Source: Lantana camara
Lineage: Eukaryota; Streptophyta; Magnoliopsida; Lamiales; Verbenaceae
Assembly: GCA_037501455.1 (NCBI GenBank)
Contig: CM074865.1
Coordinates: forward strand, 51,292,501 to 51,356,500
DNA: 64,000 nt
Direction: 5' to 3'
Made by a program: the position numbers and the translations under genes. A model generated the notes under the pieces. That model saw only the letters and a list, made by a program, of their open reading frames with translations, searched no databases and was not told the origin of the DNA. This document shows positions 11,633 to 24,208 of the stretch, in pieces (the first letter of the stretch is position 1; each line of letters starts with the position of its first letter).

Positions 11633-13032
11633 TAAGACATCAAGAAAATGGGGTTTTCTTGGAGTGAGATCAAATGGAAGATGAATTGAACTTTGTTTTA
11701 AGATTAAGGTTAGTAGGGCTCTCTATATTCCCATACCATAGATCTTAATCGAGAGATAGGATGGTAGGAGGATCGTATCCCACATGATGTCATTGACTGA
11801 AAGGTTCTTTCAAATATACTTTCACATTTCGGGTAGGGGTCACACACCTGTTGTTAGATTATGGTCGTGCAATCTGTGAGGTAATTAATTAATAAGTGTA
11901 TTAATTAATTAGGCTCATTGTTAATTAAAATTGAACCTAGAGGGTCACACACAAATACCGGGTTGAAAGGGTATTAAGGAAAGATCAAATACTTGATCGA
12001 AATGAGACCACAGTGTAAAGTACACGTGTGGATATCGAGAGCATCGTTTGGGCACGTGGCTCCAATTAAGGAATTGGATTATGTGTTAATTAATTAGAGA
12101 ATTAATTATTAAGTCCAAATATAATTAATTAGTGAATTAATTATAAACCCAAGATATAATTAATTGGAGAACTAATTGTAAATCCCTAAATATAATAAAT
12201 TGGATAATTAATTATATAGCCAGATAAAATTAATTGTAGAATTAATTTTAGCCCGTTGGAATTAATTGGTGAATTAATTCTAATGTCCTTGAAAGAATTA
12301 ATTGGAGAATTAATTCTAAGTAATTAATTATTTGCTTGTTCTAATTTGATTAGAATAAAGAAATAAATAAATATCTTCTATCTTATTATTCTAGTAAAGT
12401 ATTAATTCTAATATGGTTAGAATAAATATTATTAGGATAAGATATTTGATTATTGCTAGAATAATTAAATATTCCTAATTAGTTAGGAACTCTCTTTCTA
12501 GAAGAATAAATATCTTATTTTATATAAGATATTATTTTACTTGGAGAGAAAGAAAGAATAGAAGACAAGTCAATGTAGGAATCCGATTCCTACTTGACCT
12601 AGTATGGTTCGAACCATACCCTATAAAAGAGGCATGGGGTTCAAAATTTTGGTTTACACGTGATACTAAGATCACGTCCAACCTTCATGGAATTTGGGGA
12701 TAATTCTCCTACTCTCTATTTCTCGTTTCTTGTTTCTTTAATACGCATGTTACAATACTAGCATACTCACTAACATGATTTGAATCTAGGTTGGTGTGGA
12801 TTAATACTCTAGAGGATTTCTACTTTGGAATCTCGAAGAAAGAACCGATTAAGAAACGGGGATTCATGCCGCTTGAAGAATGTTTGAGGGCGGCTCAAAA
12901 CGTTTCATGAAAGCTTCAATTCGTGTGAGTTTCTTGAGTCCCAACGTTACGATACGAACATTGCAAGTCTTTTAGATCCCTTTTGGAAAAAATTTTAAAC
13001 TTCCGCTTCATTAACTCTGCTGTTTTCCAGCA
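11633..13032 (+). repeat. Copia LTR D, 3' part (5' part cut off by element C)
   Basis: Plus-strand copia LTR similar to J. Base 11633 corresponds to about 26786 in J (AAGACATCAAGAAAA...TTTCTTGGA), so the first roughly 765 bp are on the other side of element C, outside the window. It runs through the AATTAATTA-rich tract and a TATA-containing segment (CCCTATAAAAGAGG near 12620) and ends at TTTTCCAGCA (13032), matching TTTTCCAACA in J. The DNA after it is a Ty3 LTR, so D inserted into E. Confidence 0.75.
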
Positions 13033-15183
13033 ACTTCTTGTGCTCGAACCGTTTCCCCCTCTGCCTAAGGTCCAGAACAGCCCTTTCGAACCTGGGTGAC
13101 GTTAGCAGTCGAGTGTGGGAAGGGCCGTTCCCAGTTGGCCTTGTACTCGGAATGGTCGTTCCCATGGGCAGTGCCTTTCTGTACTCCTGAAAGACCGTTT
13201 AGCCTTGTAAGGGGGTGATCCAAATGGCCGTTCGGGTCCCCTGAGGTGTGTTTGTGGTTTGTTTTGTCCGTTAACTTGTTTATTTTGCCTTTTCCATCCC
13301 CGATAATGATCCTTACTTGATTTTTGACATAATATGAATATTAATTCATGTAATAAGATGTGTTATGTAATTATATGATTTGGTTTCTGTGCTAAAACAT
13401 GTGATTTGTTCTTAAATGACTAAGTGCCACCTTATGCATTTCGATTGCACTTATTTACATTAATTGTGCACATGAACATTCTTCAATGTGTTGTATGCAT
13501 ATGTTCAGTTATGAAATTCGTTCCTTTGCATGAAATTGGTTTCAATGAACCTTACCTATGTCTTAGAATATCTCAAGTGCCTATGCATACGCCTTGTATC
13601 TATGTGGTTCATCTTAGGGTCTAAGTTTTGCTCTACGTCTTCGGTTGGTTCAGGTACAAGCGGGGTGGCGTTTTGTAAGTCGTGTTGGTTTTGGGATGGA
13701 TCAATCCTCTCGTTCTTGGTCTTATCGGTGCTAGGTCAGGTTAGGTTATAGTGAAACCCTATTGAAATGTGTTCGTTTTCTATGCATGCGAACTATAACC
13801 CTCAGTATAAGTAAATACGTATGATATATGTAAGTTTATGATTTTGTTAAGCATTTGCAAGTATGATACGCTATGTACAGTTGTTCTGATTCTTATGATT
13901 TGTTATATTGCAACAATAAACTATGCTTCAAACCGTGTGCCTCTTATGAGCCAAGTGCTACAAGTATGGATATGTTATGGATCTCACACGGAAACGTATG
14001 TAAAGTATAGTTGTTGCAAGGTAAGGTATGTTATGTAAGTTATGATTCGTTATGTTCTATACCGGGTTATATGGTTTGTTCTGTCGGTCTGTCTGTTGGG
14101 TTAGGAATCCCGCGATAGCACCAGGCCATCGGTCTTGCCCTAGACATAATCTCCAATTTGATATGACTAACCCAGAACTCGCCAGGAGGTTTGGCAGGGG
14201 GATGGGACTTTGAGGGTTGAGTGTTCGCGCTTCCCTCGTCTGTATCGATGGTTAGGATATATGTATCGCCGGAGAAGGATATATGTATGATGTGTCTGAT
14301 TGGATTTGATTTGTTATGGTTCATATGAGGAGTCCAGGATGGAATCTATTACTCGTACCCATCGAGTTTTGTATGTATGCTCGGTTAAAGTTCGTCAAAT
14401 GGGGATAGGCTCATAGCTAAGTTAAAATATCGATCTTTTGAAAGTATAAACTTAGATATGAAATGATTTGATAAGATTTGGTATGATTTGATATGTTTGA
14501 TACGTATGAGTTTGTTAAGTTATGTTTTGTTCTGTTTTAATAAGTAACCTTATATGTTTGTATCATGGGCAAAGTTTGGTGTGTAAAAACTATCCCTGAG
14601 TTCACGAACATTATGATTTGAACATGCTAGGCTCCTTATATATATGTAGCGTGTGTGGCTAGCCCCTCACTCAGTCAGTGTGACTGACCCCTCTCCCTTC
14701 CCATTGTTTTTAGTGTGCAGGTGTTGCGTGGAGTTCGAGCTAGGCAGCGTGTGCCGAGTCCTTGGAGTTTGTTGTGTCTTTTGTCTCATTCGGGTCTGTT
14801 GCATTTCATATATTTCTGAATTTGTATAAGGTACGAATGTTTGTATGGTTTATTTTATGTAATTGAATTTTCGGGACAGACTTCTAGGAACAAAATGAAC
14901 TCGTTTGCATTTATGATCTATGTTAATATTCTGGATTAGGTATCTATGCTGGTTGAACCCATCACCCGGTGCCTGTGCTTAATATTCGAATGTACGATTT
15001 GCTTCGACATACTCATTTGTTTTGTGGTTGTTTTGAGTTTCAGTATCTATGTTCCGTCTAGCTTATGTGTGTGTATGTGTCTGTCTCCCGTTCTTCTGCT
15101 TGGTTTATGTACGGTTTTCCATCTCGTATGTGGATTGGGCATAGGTGCGGAGAATGTGGTGACCCACAGTGCAGGGTGCTACA
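13033..15183 (+). repeat. Ty3 LTR E, 3' part
   Basis: Plus-strand Ty3 LTR related to those of G. It has several GGCCGTTC-type motifs (13050-13230), the segment CATATGAGGAGTCCAGGATGG (14323), TATA CCTTATATATATG (14635), an acceptor-like TTTTTAGTGTGCAG|GTG (AG at 14719-14720), and the U5-end module closing at GGGTGCTACA (15183). The 5' part was separated by insertion of D and lies outside the window. No primer-binding site follows: the next base starts a truncated copia LTR. Confidence 0.72.
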
Positions 15184-17034
15184 TGCTAGTACTATGAGAT
15201 GTGTAAAGAAAGAAACAAGAAACGAGAAGAAAGAGTGCAAGAGAATTCTCCCATCATGAGGCTGTAGTTTGGGCGTGATCACCTTAATCACGCGTAAGCC
15301 AAAATTCTCGAACCCTAGTCCCTTTTATAGGGCAAGGTTCGAACCCCTTATGTCATGTAGGAAGTGGATTCCTACTTTAACTTTTCTTCTATTTTCTTTC
15401 TCCCCAAGTAATGATATCATATCTAAATAAGATATTATTCTTCTAGAAAAAGAGCACCTAATCAAATTAGGAATATTTAATTATTAAATATCTTATTCCA
15501 ATAATATTTATTCTAATCATATTAGAAATAATTTTTACTAGAATAATAAATATAAGATATTTAATATTTATTTATTCTAATCAAATTAGAACAACTAAAT
15601 AATTAAATACTTAGAATTAATTCCCTAATTAATTCCATCAAGGGCTTTAGAATTAATTCTTCAATTAATTCTAATGGGCTAAAATTAATTTTCTCATTAA
15701 TTTCTTTTGGCTTTATAATTATTTATCAAATTAATTATATTTAGGGATTTATAATTAATTCTCTAATTAATTATATTTGGGCTTTATAATTAATTCTCCA
15801 ATTAATTAACACATGGTCCAATTTCTCAATTGGACCACACACCCAAATCTCTCTCAAGAGCCACATGTGTACTTTTACATATGTGGTCTCGTTTCGATCA
15901 ACTATTTGATCTTTCCTCCAGTACCCTTTAAACCTGGCATTTGTGTGTGACCCTCAAGGTTTATTTTCAGTTAGCAGTGAACTTAATTAATTAATACACA
16001 ATATTAATTAATTAGTTCACAGATCATTTGACCACAGTCTAGCAACAGGTGTGTGACCCCTCCCTGAACAATGAATGCATATTCGAAAGAACCCTTCAGT
16101 CAATGACAACTGTGAGGTACAATCCTTCTACCATCCCATCTCTCGATTAAGATCTAGGACATGGGAATAATGAGAGCCCCACTAATCTCGATCATAAAGC
16201 TAAGTTCGTTTCATATCCATTTGATCGCAATCCAAGAAACCCTTTTCTCTGTGTCTTGGTCCACTACCTCGGCCGAGGATTTAGGATGACATATGAACTA
16301 CTTATGCATTAAGAGATCTTCTTACATTAAAGCAAGTGTAGGTCCTTTATTGATTCTCATATGCTTCCATGTGCCATTTGTGCAGCCCCAGCATAAGCCT
16401 TGAATCAGCTGCCTCGAACGACATTCTTTAAAGCTTACGCCTAAGACTACAGAGTTAGGCCACAAAGCATCGATGGAATCTCAAGTTAAAGGATTAATTA
16501 CTCACTCCATTGAGCTGTGAGATATTTCATAATCTGGAAGTTTCCTCTTCATGAAATGAAAACTTCCTTTCCCATTTAGGAATCTTTTCACGCGCGAGAC
16601 ACCTCAGTGTACCCGTTCTAATAACGAGCACCCTCTTTTATTGTGTACGCATTAACTATGCACTTTACACCCCATGAAACACGATGATCCTTATTAAGGA
16701 CGTAATCCCACAAGCAAGTCTCAATGGAGACTAATCAACACTCCCACTGTTTGTTGGACTCATGGACTTGGAGTGGTTTCTAATCCGGCCTTGAGTTAGG
16801 GCTTGTTTCACGTGCTTTTCACCTAATGACAAAGTCCCCAACAGCCTTGTGGATTAGGGGAGTTCTAATACATGTGCATGTAAGGGAAACACACAAAACA
16901 CGTATTGCACATAAAGAAGTGTTTGCCTATGATAATAATCGATCGTATATTATTATTCAACGATTTTCCATGATATAAGGAAAGTCCCAAAGCAGATTAC
17001 ACCGAATTGGCCTTCTAGGGCACCATTCCCAACA
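15184..17034 (-). repeat. Copia LTR F, 3' end missing
   Basis: Minus-strand copia LTR ending at GGGCACCATTCCCAACA (17034), i.e. TGTTGGGAATGGTGCCC. Its middle mirrors D (CTATAAAAGGGAC, TAGGAATC...TCCTACTT, the AATTAATT tract). It lacks the last 250-300 bp of an LTR: its left edge (15184) corresponds to the CTAGCA position near 12760 in D. The edge abuts the exact end of LTR E, so a deletion probably joined them. At 17035 it borders Ty3 LTR H. Confidence 0.75.
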
Positions 17035-17464
17035 CATACTCCATCCTGGACTCCTCATATGTATTATACAAAATAAAAATAAAACAACGTATCTTAATCA
17101 CATAACATACCTCCTTCTTCGACGATGGAAGGGTGTATACCCCTAACCATACATTACGGGTGAGGGGAGTGCAGGCTACTCCAAAACCTCAGGATATCCA
17201 TCCCCTACCAAACCTCCTAGTGGCTTTAGGAGTAATCCTAGCAAATGGGGACTACACTTAGGCATATCGGGATGGCCCGCTGCCGTCCCGGGTGTCCTAA
17301 CTCGTAGACTCCAGGGCCCATTATACAAATAGATCATATCATTACAGATCATAGCATACCTAACCCGCTACGTAACATATCATACCTTATCAAATCTTAA
17401 GTACCATACCTTGCAACAACCACGCTATTCATACCTTTCCATGTCAAATCCTTAACATATTCCT
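17035..17464 (-). repeat. Ty3 LTR H, left piece
   Basis: Minus-strand Ty3 LTR piece containing CCATCCTGGACTCCTCATATG, the reverse complement of the segment at 14323 in E. It is interrupted at 17464 by element G and resumes at 57529, immediately after G: CATATTCCT before G and TTCCGTAGCTCG after it match the continuous E sequence read in reverse. TTCCT (17460-17464) and TTCCG (57529-57533) are the likely target duplication with one change. Confidence 0.75.
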
Positions 17465-19763
17465 TGTGACACCCTATTTTTCCGGCAAGTCAGGTACAAC
17501 TTCACGAGAGGGTTTAATCCAGTATTTTTGCGATATATGTGACATCGCATGCTTTACGTGTTAACCTGTAGTTTATTTTAAGTAAGTTCGCCATAGAATT
17601 TATTTAAAATGTACTTGGACTCAATCGTCCAATATTTGCAAGTTAGGAACCTAATTATACTTAGGGTGTTTGGGCCATTCGTGGCTATCCTGAGCTCAGG
17701 AATTTGAATTCAAATTCTGACCTTACCATTGGATTCATTTCGATGATTTGGATCCAATGGAATCAACCTTACATTTTTCTAAAACCATTTAACAACCCTA
17801 CCATTTTAAAATCCGATCCGAACGGACCGGATATTGTTTGACCCTACCTGTTTAATTGACCCGCTTCAGCGTATGAAAAGGAAGAATTCTCATCCCTTTC
17901 TCCACATTTCCCATGATCAACAAGCAAGGAAGAAAGAAAGGAGAAGATATCCCCCATTTTGGCCCCAAGCTCTTGAGCTCGAGCAAGTAAGATCCAGCAG
18001 TCCGATCAACAATCCAAGGTAAGATGTGTATCCCTCTCGTTATGTGCGTCGATTTAATACCTCTTTTATGCCTTGGAATTGTGCCTACGTGCTTTGTAGG
18101 AAGATAGTGAATAGTGTCGGGTTGGGAGATTTGGGCATTCGAGATCGTTTCACGAGCTCTTATGTGCAAATAGGTGTTCTACGCGTTATATATGCCCCGT
18201 GGTGTGATTTTTGTGCGATACGGGATTGTGTGTGGTCGTGTGTGTGTGTTGGTTGTTACCTTCTCCACCATGTCTACTGCTGCTATTCGAGCAAGACAGG
18301 CCCAAACGGTCATTTCGGGTTAGTCTTGTAGCTCTGTACGGCTGTTTGCGTGTGGCACACGCGCTTGCAACGAGGGGCCAGAACGACGGTTTGGAGTTTT
18401 GGCCTGTGGGTGAAACGATCATTCCAAGTGGCCGACTCTTGGGATAGAAGGTACCCAAACTGCCGTTTCCACTTTTAACTGTGGGTCCAAAAAGCCGTTT
18501 GGGAGTTAACTGACCTATGGCCGAATTTTGGATCGGCCATTACGCGCGAGAGCGGTCCGTTGCTGTCCGTGCTTGCATGTATGTGTTGTGTATGATCTTT
18601 TTATGCCTTTAATTGATGTATTATACAGTTCCATCACTTATATCTCGTTTCAACTCATGTTTCATTATGAATTCATATGCTTGCCTAATTACGAGGACAT
18701 TAATTGTGCACATGAACACGATTACACCAATTCATGACATTCTTATGATTTATTTCGTATTAAATCATTCCATGACATGTTACGTCACTTCATGAACATT
18801 CTCGTGCGTCATACTTGGTTCTATTTCCAGTCGAGTCTCACAAGTACACCTTCTTTCCTTTCTTGTACAGTGGTCTCCTCGGTGGAGACATTCGAGGCTC
18901 ATGGTTCCTCTCTGGCCTTTCTTACACATGGAGGTGAGGGTCTGCTTTTATATTTGACCTATAACCTTGCATGAACTAAACAAGCCAAATAGTTTTCACA
19001 TTAAACTATCCATATCTCTTATAGCGGGTATGTACCGGAAATGGTTTATAAACTGTGTAGTGTTAACCCTGAGCCTATTTTGCGAGATCCTGTTATTGCC
19101 CCCAGCACTCCTAGCGCTGGGCTAGCTGGTGTGCATTCCTGTACCTGTTTCTGGGGCGCAGGGGTTTGTGTATTGAGCGAACCGGGGAGGTATCGGGCTG
19201 ACGGTGACCTCTTGCACAAGTCCCATCCTATTGGACTAACCCGGATATCCACCAGGAGGTTTGGTGAAAGTTGGGACTCCAGTCTAGGGAGTCATGAACC
19301 CGCAGATCACCTTGCCTGGATGGCGAGGTTTAGCTACCCGGGCCATCACCCGAGAAGGATGTTAATTTGTACATGTTTTCCTGTTATTAATAATTGTAAT
19401 AAAATCCCAATTCCTATTTGCTTAATTCTATACTTGTCCTGTTCGTGTCATTTACTAATGGAAAGTGGAGTCCAGGATGGAATAAATTCTCGTTCTCGTC
19501 GGGTGCCCTAAAACGTAATACATGGATATCCGGAACCTCTGGCATGCCCCCAGTCCCTATTAAGCACCAAAGGTCGTGGATCGTTAAGGTAAAATGGGCA
19601 TCAATAGAGGGCCTACGCATCTCGACACATGCATTATATGTCCTGCTTACCTGACCGCATGTATGAACGTAATTCCATCTGTACGTATTGATTGATTCCT
19701 AATTCCTGTCACTTGCTTCATTAACAAATAACTTACAGTGGAATTACGCTTGTTTGATTGACT

Positions 19764-19782
19764 GTCTATATATATATATATG
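19764..19782 (+). promoter_or_regulatory. TATA-like promoter element in the 5' LTR of G
   Basis: A run of TATATATATATA lies about 50 bp upstream of the conserved CACTTCACCCAGTCAG segment. The same spot in E (14635), K (35705 and 43551) and G's 3' LTR (57058) also carries a TATA run. This suggests the main transcription start is here, with the downstream 500-600 bp forming R and U5. Confidence 0.5.
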
Positions 19783-22700
19783 CTTGTATAGCCACTTCAC
19801 CCAGTCAGTTGGCTGACCCCTCCCTCTCATTGTTTTTAGTTGTTGTCTTGCATGTTTAATGGTCGTTAGGCAGGAGTCTGTCAAGGTTCTTGTTCGAGTC
19901 TTGGTCCGTTCACACTGCATTGTACTGTATATTGTTTTCCTGCTATGTATCGGGCCTTGTAAGCCGATTTGTATCTTTATTGATTTATTTAATTCGGGAT
20001 AGGATTCTAGGGCCCTAGTTGAACCCATTTTATATTATGTTTTGTATGTTTCAGGACAGGTTCGTAGGACTTTAGTGGAGCCCGTATTTACTTTCTTGTT
20101 TTGAATTGAATTTACCTTGTTGTTGTGAATGCATTTTGCTCTACTTCAACATCTTTGTTTTCACTGATCTTTTCGTACAGGGTCTATTCCCACCTAGCAC
20201 AGGGTTATTTTTATTTCTATCTCTGTTTGCTGTGAGCTGGGTTCATGTACGGATTTCCCATTTCATGTGTGGACCAAGTTCATAGTGCGGGGGATGTGGT
20301 GTGTAGCGCCCTAAGCGGTGGGGCACCACTTCCCCACACTATGACCCAACACGTGTATGAAATGGGAAGTCCGTACACGCACCAAGTCACAACGAACGGG
20401 TGACAGACGAAAAACCAACCTAAGGTAGGCGGTACCTAACCCTGTACGAATGAAAGAATGCAAAACATGACAATGGAAGCAATGCAAAAAACTAACTTTT
20501 AAAAACTTTTACGCACCAAGTATACAACGCAGTACATACATCAGAATTAAATACATGGGTTCAACTAACTCAACAAACCTGTCCTATCCTGTCCCGAATA
20601 ATCACACAACAAAACGGGTTCAACTGGTCCTAGAAACCTGTCCCGAACAATAATATAATCAAAACGGGTTCATCTAAACCGAGCACCTGTCCTAACCTGT
20701 CCCGAATTCCATACATTCAGTTCATAAATGTGACCTGCACATAACATAGCTTGTACAAATGTAATTCGAAACAAAACACTTAACAAATTCACACAGACTG
20801 ACACAGACTCGACAGACGCTAACAGCCGCCTACCTCCAATGAAGCCCAAAGCAAAACCTGCAAACTAAAACATAAAAGGGGAGGGTTCAATCCAAAGACT
20901 GAGCGAGGGGTTAACACACGCACGCTATACATATATATAGAGCATAACACAAAGTAGAAGCAATATTCGTGAACCTGGGGCAAGTTTTTGCACGCCAAAA
21001 CATTTTCCCGTGGTAGTATACATATAGGGAGGCTTAAAACCAAACAAACAAATCTTAACTCAAACGTTTCTTAAAGTATAAACTCAGACTCATGCAGAAT
21101 TAGCACACATATTGGAAGATAACTTATTAGGTTAATGGCAAATCCAATTTTATCTTAACTTAAGAGTCGAACCCCATTTCACAAACTTATAACCGTCAAA
21201 CATAACGAAACTCGGTAGGTACGAGTACACAACCAACCAACTCCTTCATAACACACACAAAGACTTAAGAACACGAAATTAAAATACACATACCTCCATT
21301 TACACCGATTGATGGGTGGGTTGTACATACCAAAACCATCGGCGCTTATATGTCAGGGTTGTGAGTTTCATGACACTCACGACCAAGGACTCCATCGCTC
21401 ACTAACCTCCTAGTGGGTTCCGGGTTGATCCTATAAAATGGAAAAGTGAACAGGGGTTGCAACCGGCGACCCCATGGCCGACCCGGGTCTCCCTTACCCA
21501 CTACTCGAAGGCCCATCACACTTACACTTATAAACACATGATAATCGGAAGCTTAAATCCACTAGACTCACACTTATACATAGCACATGCATATCGTACT
21601 TATCATATCATACGTACATATCACGCCGACCTCAAAATCATAACGAAATCAAAGCTAAGCGTACATAGGCTTATACATATCTTCATACTTTCAAACTTAT
21701 GGCAAAGCCAACCACTACGTATCTCACACATATCTACATATACATAGAGGCTTATCAGTCACATGCATTCGAAAACCGACACATTTTGTTAGGGTATAAC
21801 TATATCCTAACCTCACCTGGTACCAAACAAAGCTGCAAACAAAGCAAACGGTTCACCCCAGAACCTGCACGACTCACTTGTCACCACCCCGGGTGCACCT
21901 GAACCAAATTGAACAAAAACAAAAGACTCAGACTCAAGAATAAACTACAAAGACGCACACCGATGCTCAAGATGAATATTGGTATGCATAAGTGTCCATG
22001 TTGTGTTTCTAGTCTGGTGTCGTGATCAATTTAAGCATATCAATACTCAACAAGGTCACATTTATAAGCAATACTTCCAGACACACATATAAATTAAATT
22101 CACTTAATCACGTGGCCTATCATACTCATAAAACACATCGACAGGCATTCATATCCACAATTAATGAAAATAGAAGAAATCGAAACGAAATACGAATTAC
22201 ATTATTTCATATTAATCCAATCCAATCCATTCTTCGCATAATCAAATTATATTTGTTCGGATAAATTATTTCTCACCTAATCAAGTTTCTGGTTTGATCA
22301 TACATATAAGATTAATTCAATTTCTTTGTTGTGTAACGGTTTCATATTCAATTTATACAATTTAACTTTAATAACGAAAGTTTCAAATTTAAGCATCCAA
22401 GGCATAAATTCGTCTTTTACTTAATCAAAATTAGCATAATCATTTTCAAATAATAAGGTTCAATTAATTCAAGTTATACAAATTTATATTCTCCTAAAAT
22501 TACATAAACAGTCCTTGTACAATAAATATATTCAAACTGTAGGTATGAAACGAGGCTAATATCAACAACAAATCATAAATTCATTTCTTCCATAATTCAT
22601 TACATATTTTCAGAATCCATACAACACATATTTCTCAATTTACTAAGCATACATGAATGAATTACAAATTAGAGCAATTAAAAATTAATTCGTAAAAACT

Positions 22701-22828
22701 TCAAAAATTCAAAACAAATCAACCGGACACCCGATTGGCGAACGGAAAGTGGCGTTGAACTCACCACGACGAAAGGAACTCGCTATTCGAAGGGTGTCAG
22801 AATGCCACCGCCGAAACCAGCTGGACCT

Positions 22829-23353
22829 CTACGTGCAGCCGTCGGACCACCACCTTCGGTGGTCGAAAAATTCCCCCAAAGTACAATAACGTGCACCTCG
22901 GCTTGCCCGACAAAAGCCCTCAAACAATTTAAAAAAATACCATACATGCCGGATTTCGTTGACGAAAAACGGAACTAAATCCCAAGGACAAAAACTAAAA
23001 TTAAACACAAACCATAAAACAAAAACGAAATCCGAAAGTACAGTTGGAAAGCCCGTAACGAGGCCTTCGAAAGCCTCTAGCCAAACGTCGGAAAAGTCAC
23101 CGGAAAAATGGGCCGCCGGTTCACAGTCGGTCCGCCACTGGTCCGCCGCCAATGGCCGGTTCTTGGGCCGCCACCTACATGAAAAGTTTGGCCTCGTCGT
23201 GCTGACTAATTCTCGTGAAGGGTCTGATGTCAAAAACCCGCCGGAAAAGGCCGAACCGCTGTCACCTCCAACCTCGCGATTGCCATGCTGGAAAACCCTA
23301 TTTCCGCCGCGAATCTGATAAAAAGGAGGTCGAAAATGGAACCAGGGCCCCAA
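22829..23353 (-). CDS. Doubtful 174-codon ORF in the GC-rich part of solo LTR I
   Basis: An open frame in the sense direction of the LTR, starting MGPWFHFRPP at 23353. I recognise no domain. It lies in the GC-rich stretch just upstream of the donor-like GTGAGT site, in what would be a leader exon. Composition alone can produce a long frame in GC-rich DNA (stop codons are AT-rich), so I consider it probably not a gene. Confidence 0.12.
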   Translation of the reverse strand: MGPWFHFRPPFYQIRGGNRVFQHGNREVGGDSGSAFSGGFLTSDPSRELVSTTRPNFSCRWRPKNRPLAADQWRTDCEPAAHFSGDFSDVWLEAFEGLVTGFPTVLSDFVFVLWFVFNFSFCPWDLVPFFVNEIRHVWYFFKLFEGFCRASRGARYCTLGEFFDHRRWWSDGCT

Positions 23354-23766
23354 AAAACCTAGGCAACCGCCTACGGTCGCTGGAAAAGATCGTCGCAGGT
23401 GGCAGAATCACGCCACTACAGTAGCTCTGTCGCCCGACGTCCGCTTTGGGTGGCGCGTGTGCCCCCCTTGGCGGTGCCGCCTACTCAGAAAGTTGTGCCG
23501 GGAAGTCCTCTAGCCGTCCTTGGTGTGCGTGTCTCAAATAGGTGGCGGAAAACCACCGCGGGACACCGGCGAAGTGGCGGCTCCGCCACTCCCCTCCAGC
23601 CGCTACTAAAAATCCGCCATATCTCCACCACCACTCTTCATTAGCCCACGAATCTGGTATCATTGTAACGGGCTCGTCGAGATCTTTGAAAAACACTATG
23701 GGTTCGTCGAATTTCGTCGAGAAACGGCCGAGTTATGGTTAAGTGTGTGTTTAAGGTGTAGTGTGA

Positions 23767-23812
23767 GAGAGAGAGAGAGAAAAGAGAGGCGGGAGAGAAG
23801 AGAGAGAGAGAG
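23767..23812. repeat. GA microsatellite in solo LTR I
   Basis: Two runs of about 8-9 GA dinucleotides separated by a short GA-rich spacer. It lies in the U3 side of the LTR. Confidence 0.85.
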
Positions 23813-24186
23813 CTGATCCGTTTTGCTCGAAAAATGAGGGTCCGGGTGTTTTATCCCGGCTCTTCGAGTGTGAAACGAACGATAGAAGGGGCAAACGGCG
23901 TCAGAATTGGGCAAACTCAGAGTGTGCGGACTCGTCTTGATGCCCCAAACTCGTTGAAGGGGTCAAAATAGTCAACATCTTGATCGAACGAGCAGTGATC
24001 GAAAACCCCTTAAAAAGTGAAAATTACAAAGGGGTCCTTAAACTCTAAAAGAGTTCAAAATAGGGTAGCGTAAAACAGAAAAATCACATAATTAAACACA
24101 TAAAAATGTTGAACGTGTCGTACCTTATACGTCGAACAAACGGGATGATACATGGTGCCCTTCATTCCGGGTGCTACATCCCAAAG

Positions 24187-24208
24187 TGGTATCAAAGCTT
24201 TAGGTTCC
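24187..24208 (+). promoter_or_regulatory. Primer-binding site of element G
   Basis: TGGTATCAAAGCTTTAGG begins 8 bp after the LTR end. It is the initiator-methionine tRNA site with G-to-A and C-to-T type changes compared with TGGTATCAGAGCTCTCGG in K. It proves that 17465-24178 is a 5' LTR in plus orientation. Confidence 0.85.

Larger units (their letters stand above)
20302..24152 (-). mobile_element. Solo Ty3 LTR I (3.85 kb) in the 5' LTR of G
   Basis: TGTAGCGCCC at 20302 and GATGATACA ending at 24152 are flanked by perfect TGGTG duplications (20297-20301 and 24153-24157). With the insert removed, the G LTR end reads continuously into its final 21 bases. The orientation is minus, because the U5-like module (GGCACCACTTCCCC...AACACGTG) is at the left. 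No primer site, gag, pol or second LTR is inside, so it is a solo LTR. It has an acceptor-like CAGGTTTTGC (20860-20851), a donor-like GTGAGT near 22760, a GC-rich tract (22730-23650), and a GA-rich microsatellite (23767-23812). Confidence 0.85.
17465..24178 (+). repeat. 5' LTR of element G, split by solo LTR I
   Basis: The LTR's own sequence is 17465-20301 plus 24158-24178 (2,858 bp), with insert I between two TGGTG copies. Visible modules are a donor-like CCAAGGTAAG (GT at 18019), TGAATAGT at 18118-18125, a group of AAACGGCCGTTT-like motifs (18300-18545), TATA (TCTATATATATATATG near 19766) and the U5-end module. The acceptor position reads CTTGCATG where the 3' LTR reads CTTGCAGG (57105), so this copy has lost it. 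Confidence 0.82.

Noticed and set aside
13033..17464. E and H as two halves of a single LTR split by F
   Set aside because: E is in plus and H in minus orientation, and both contain the same CCAGGATGG segment, so they are separate copies.
18026..18331. Host-gene ORFs of 60-105 codons scattered through the LTRs (e.g. 17852-18169, 18026-18331, 19041-19511, 46373-46792, 53044-53544)
   Set aside because: They fall inside LTRs, lack domains, often exist in opposite strands at once, and shift or break between the paired LTR copies.
20302..24152. I as a complete small element (TRIM or LARD) and not a solo LTR
   Set aside because: The two ends do not repeat each other, there is no primer site or polypurine tract inside, and a single TG...CA unit is bounded by the duplication.
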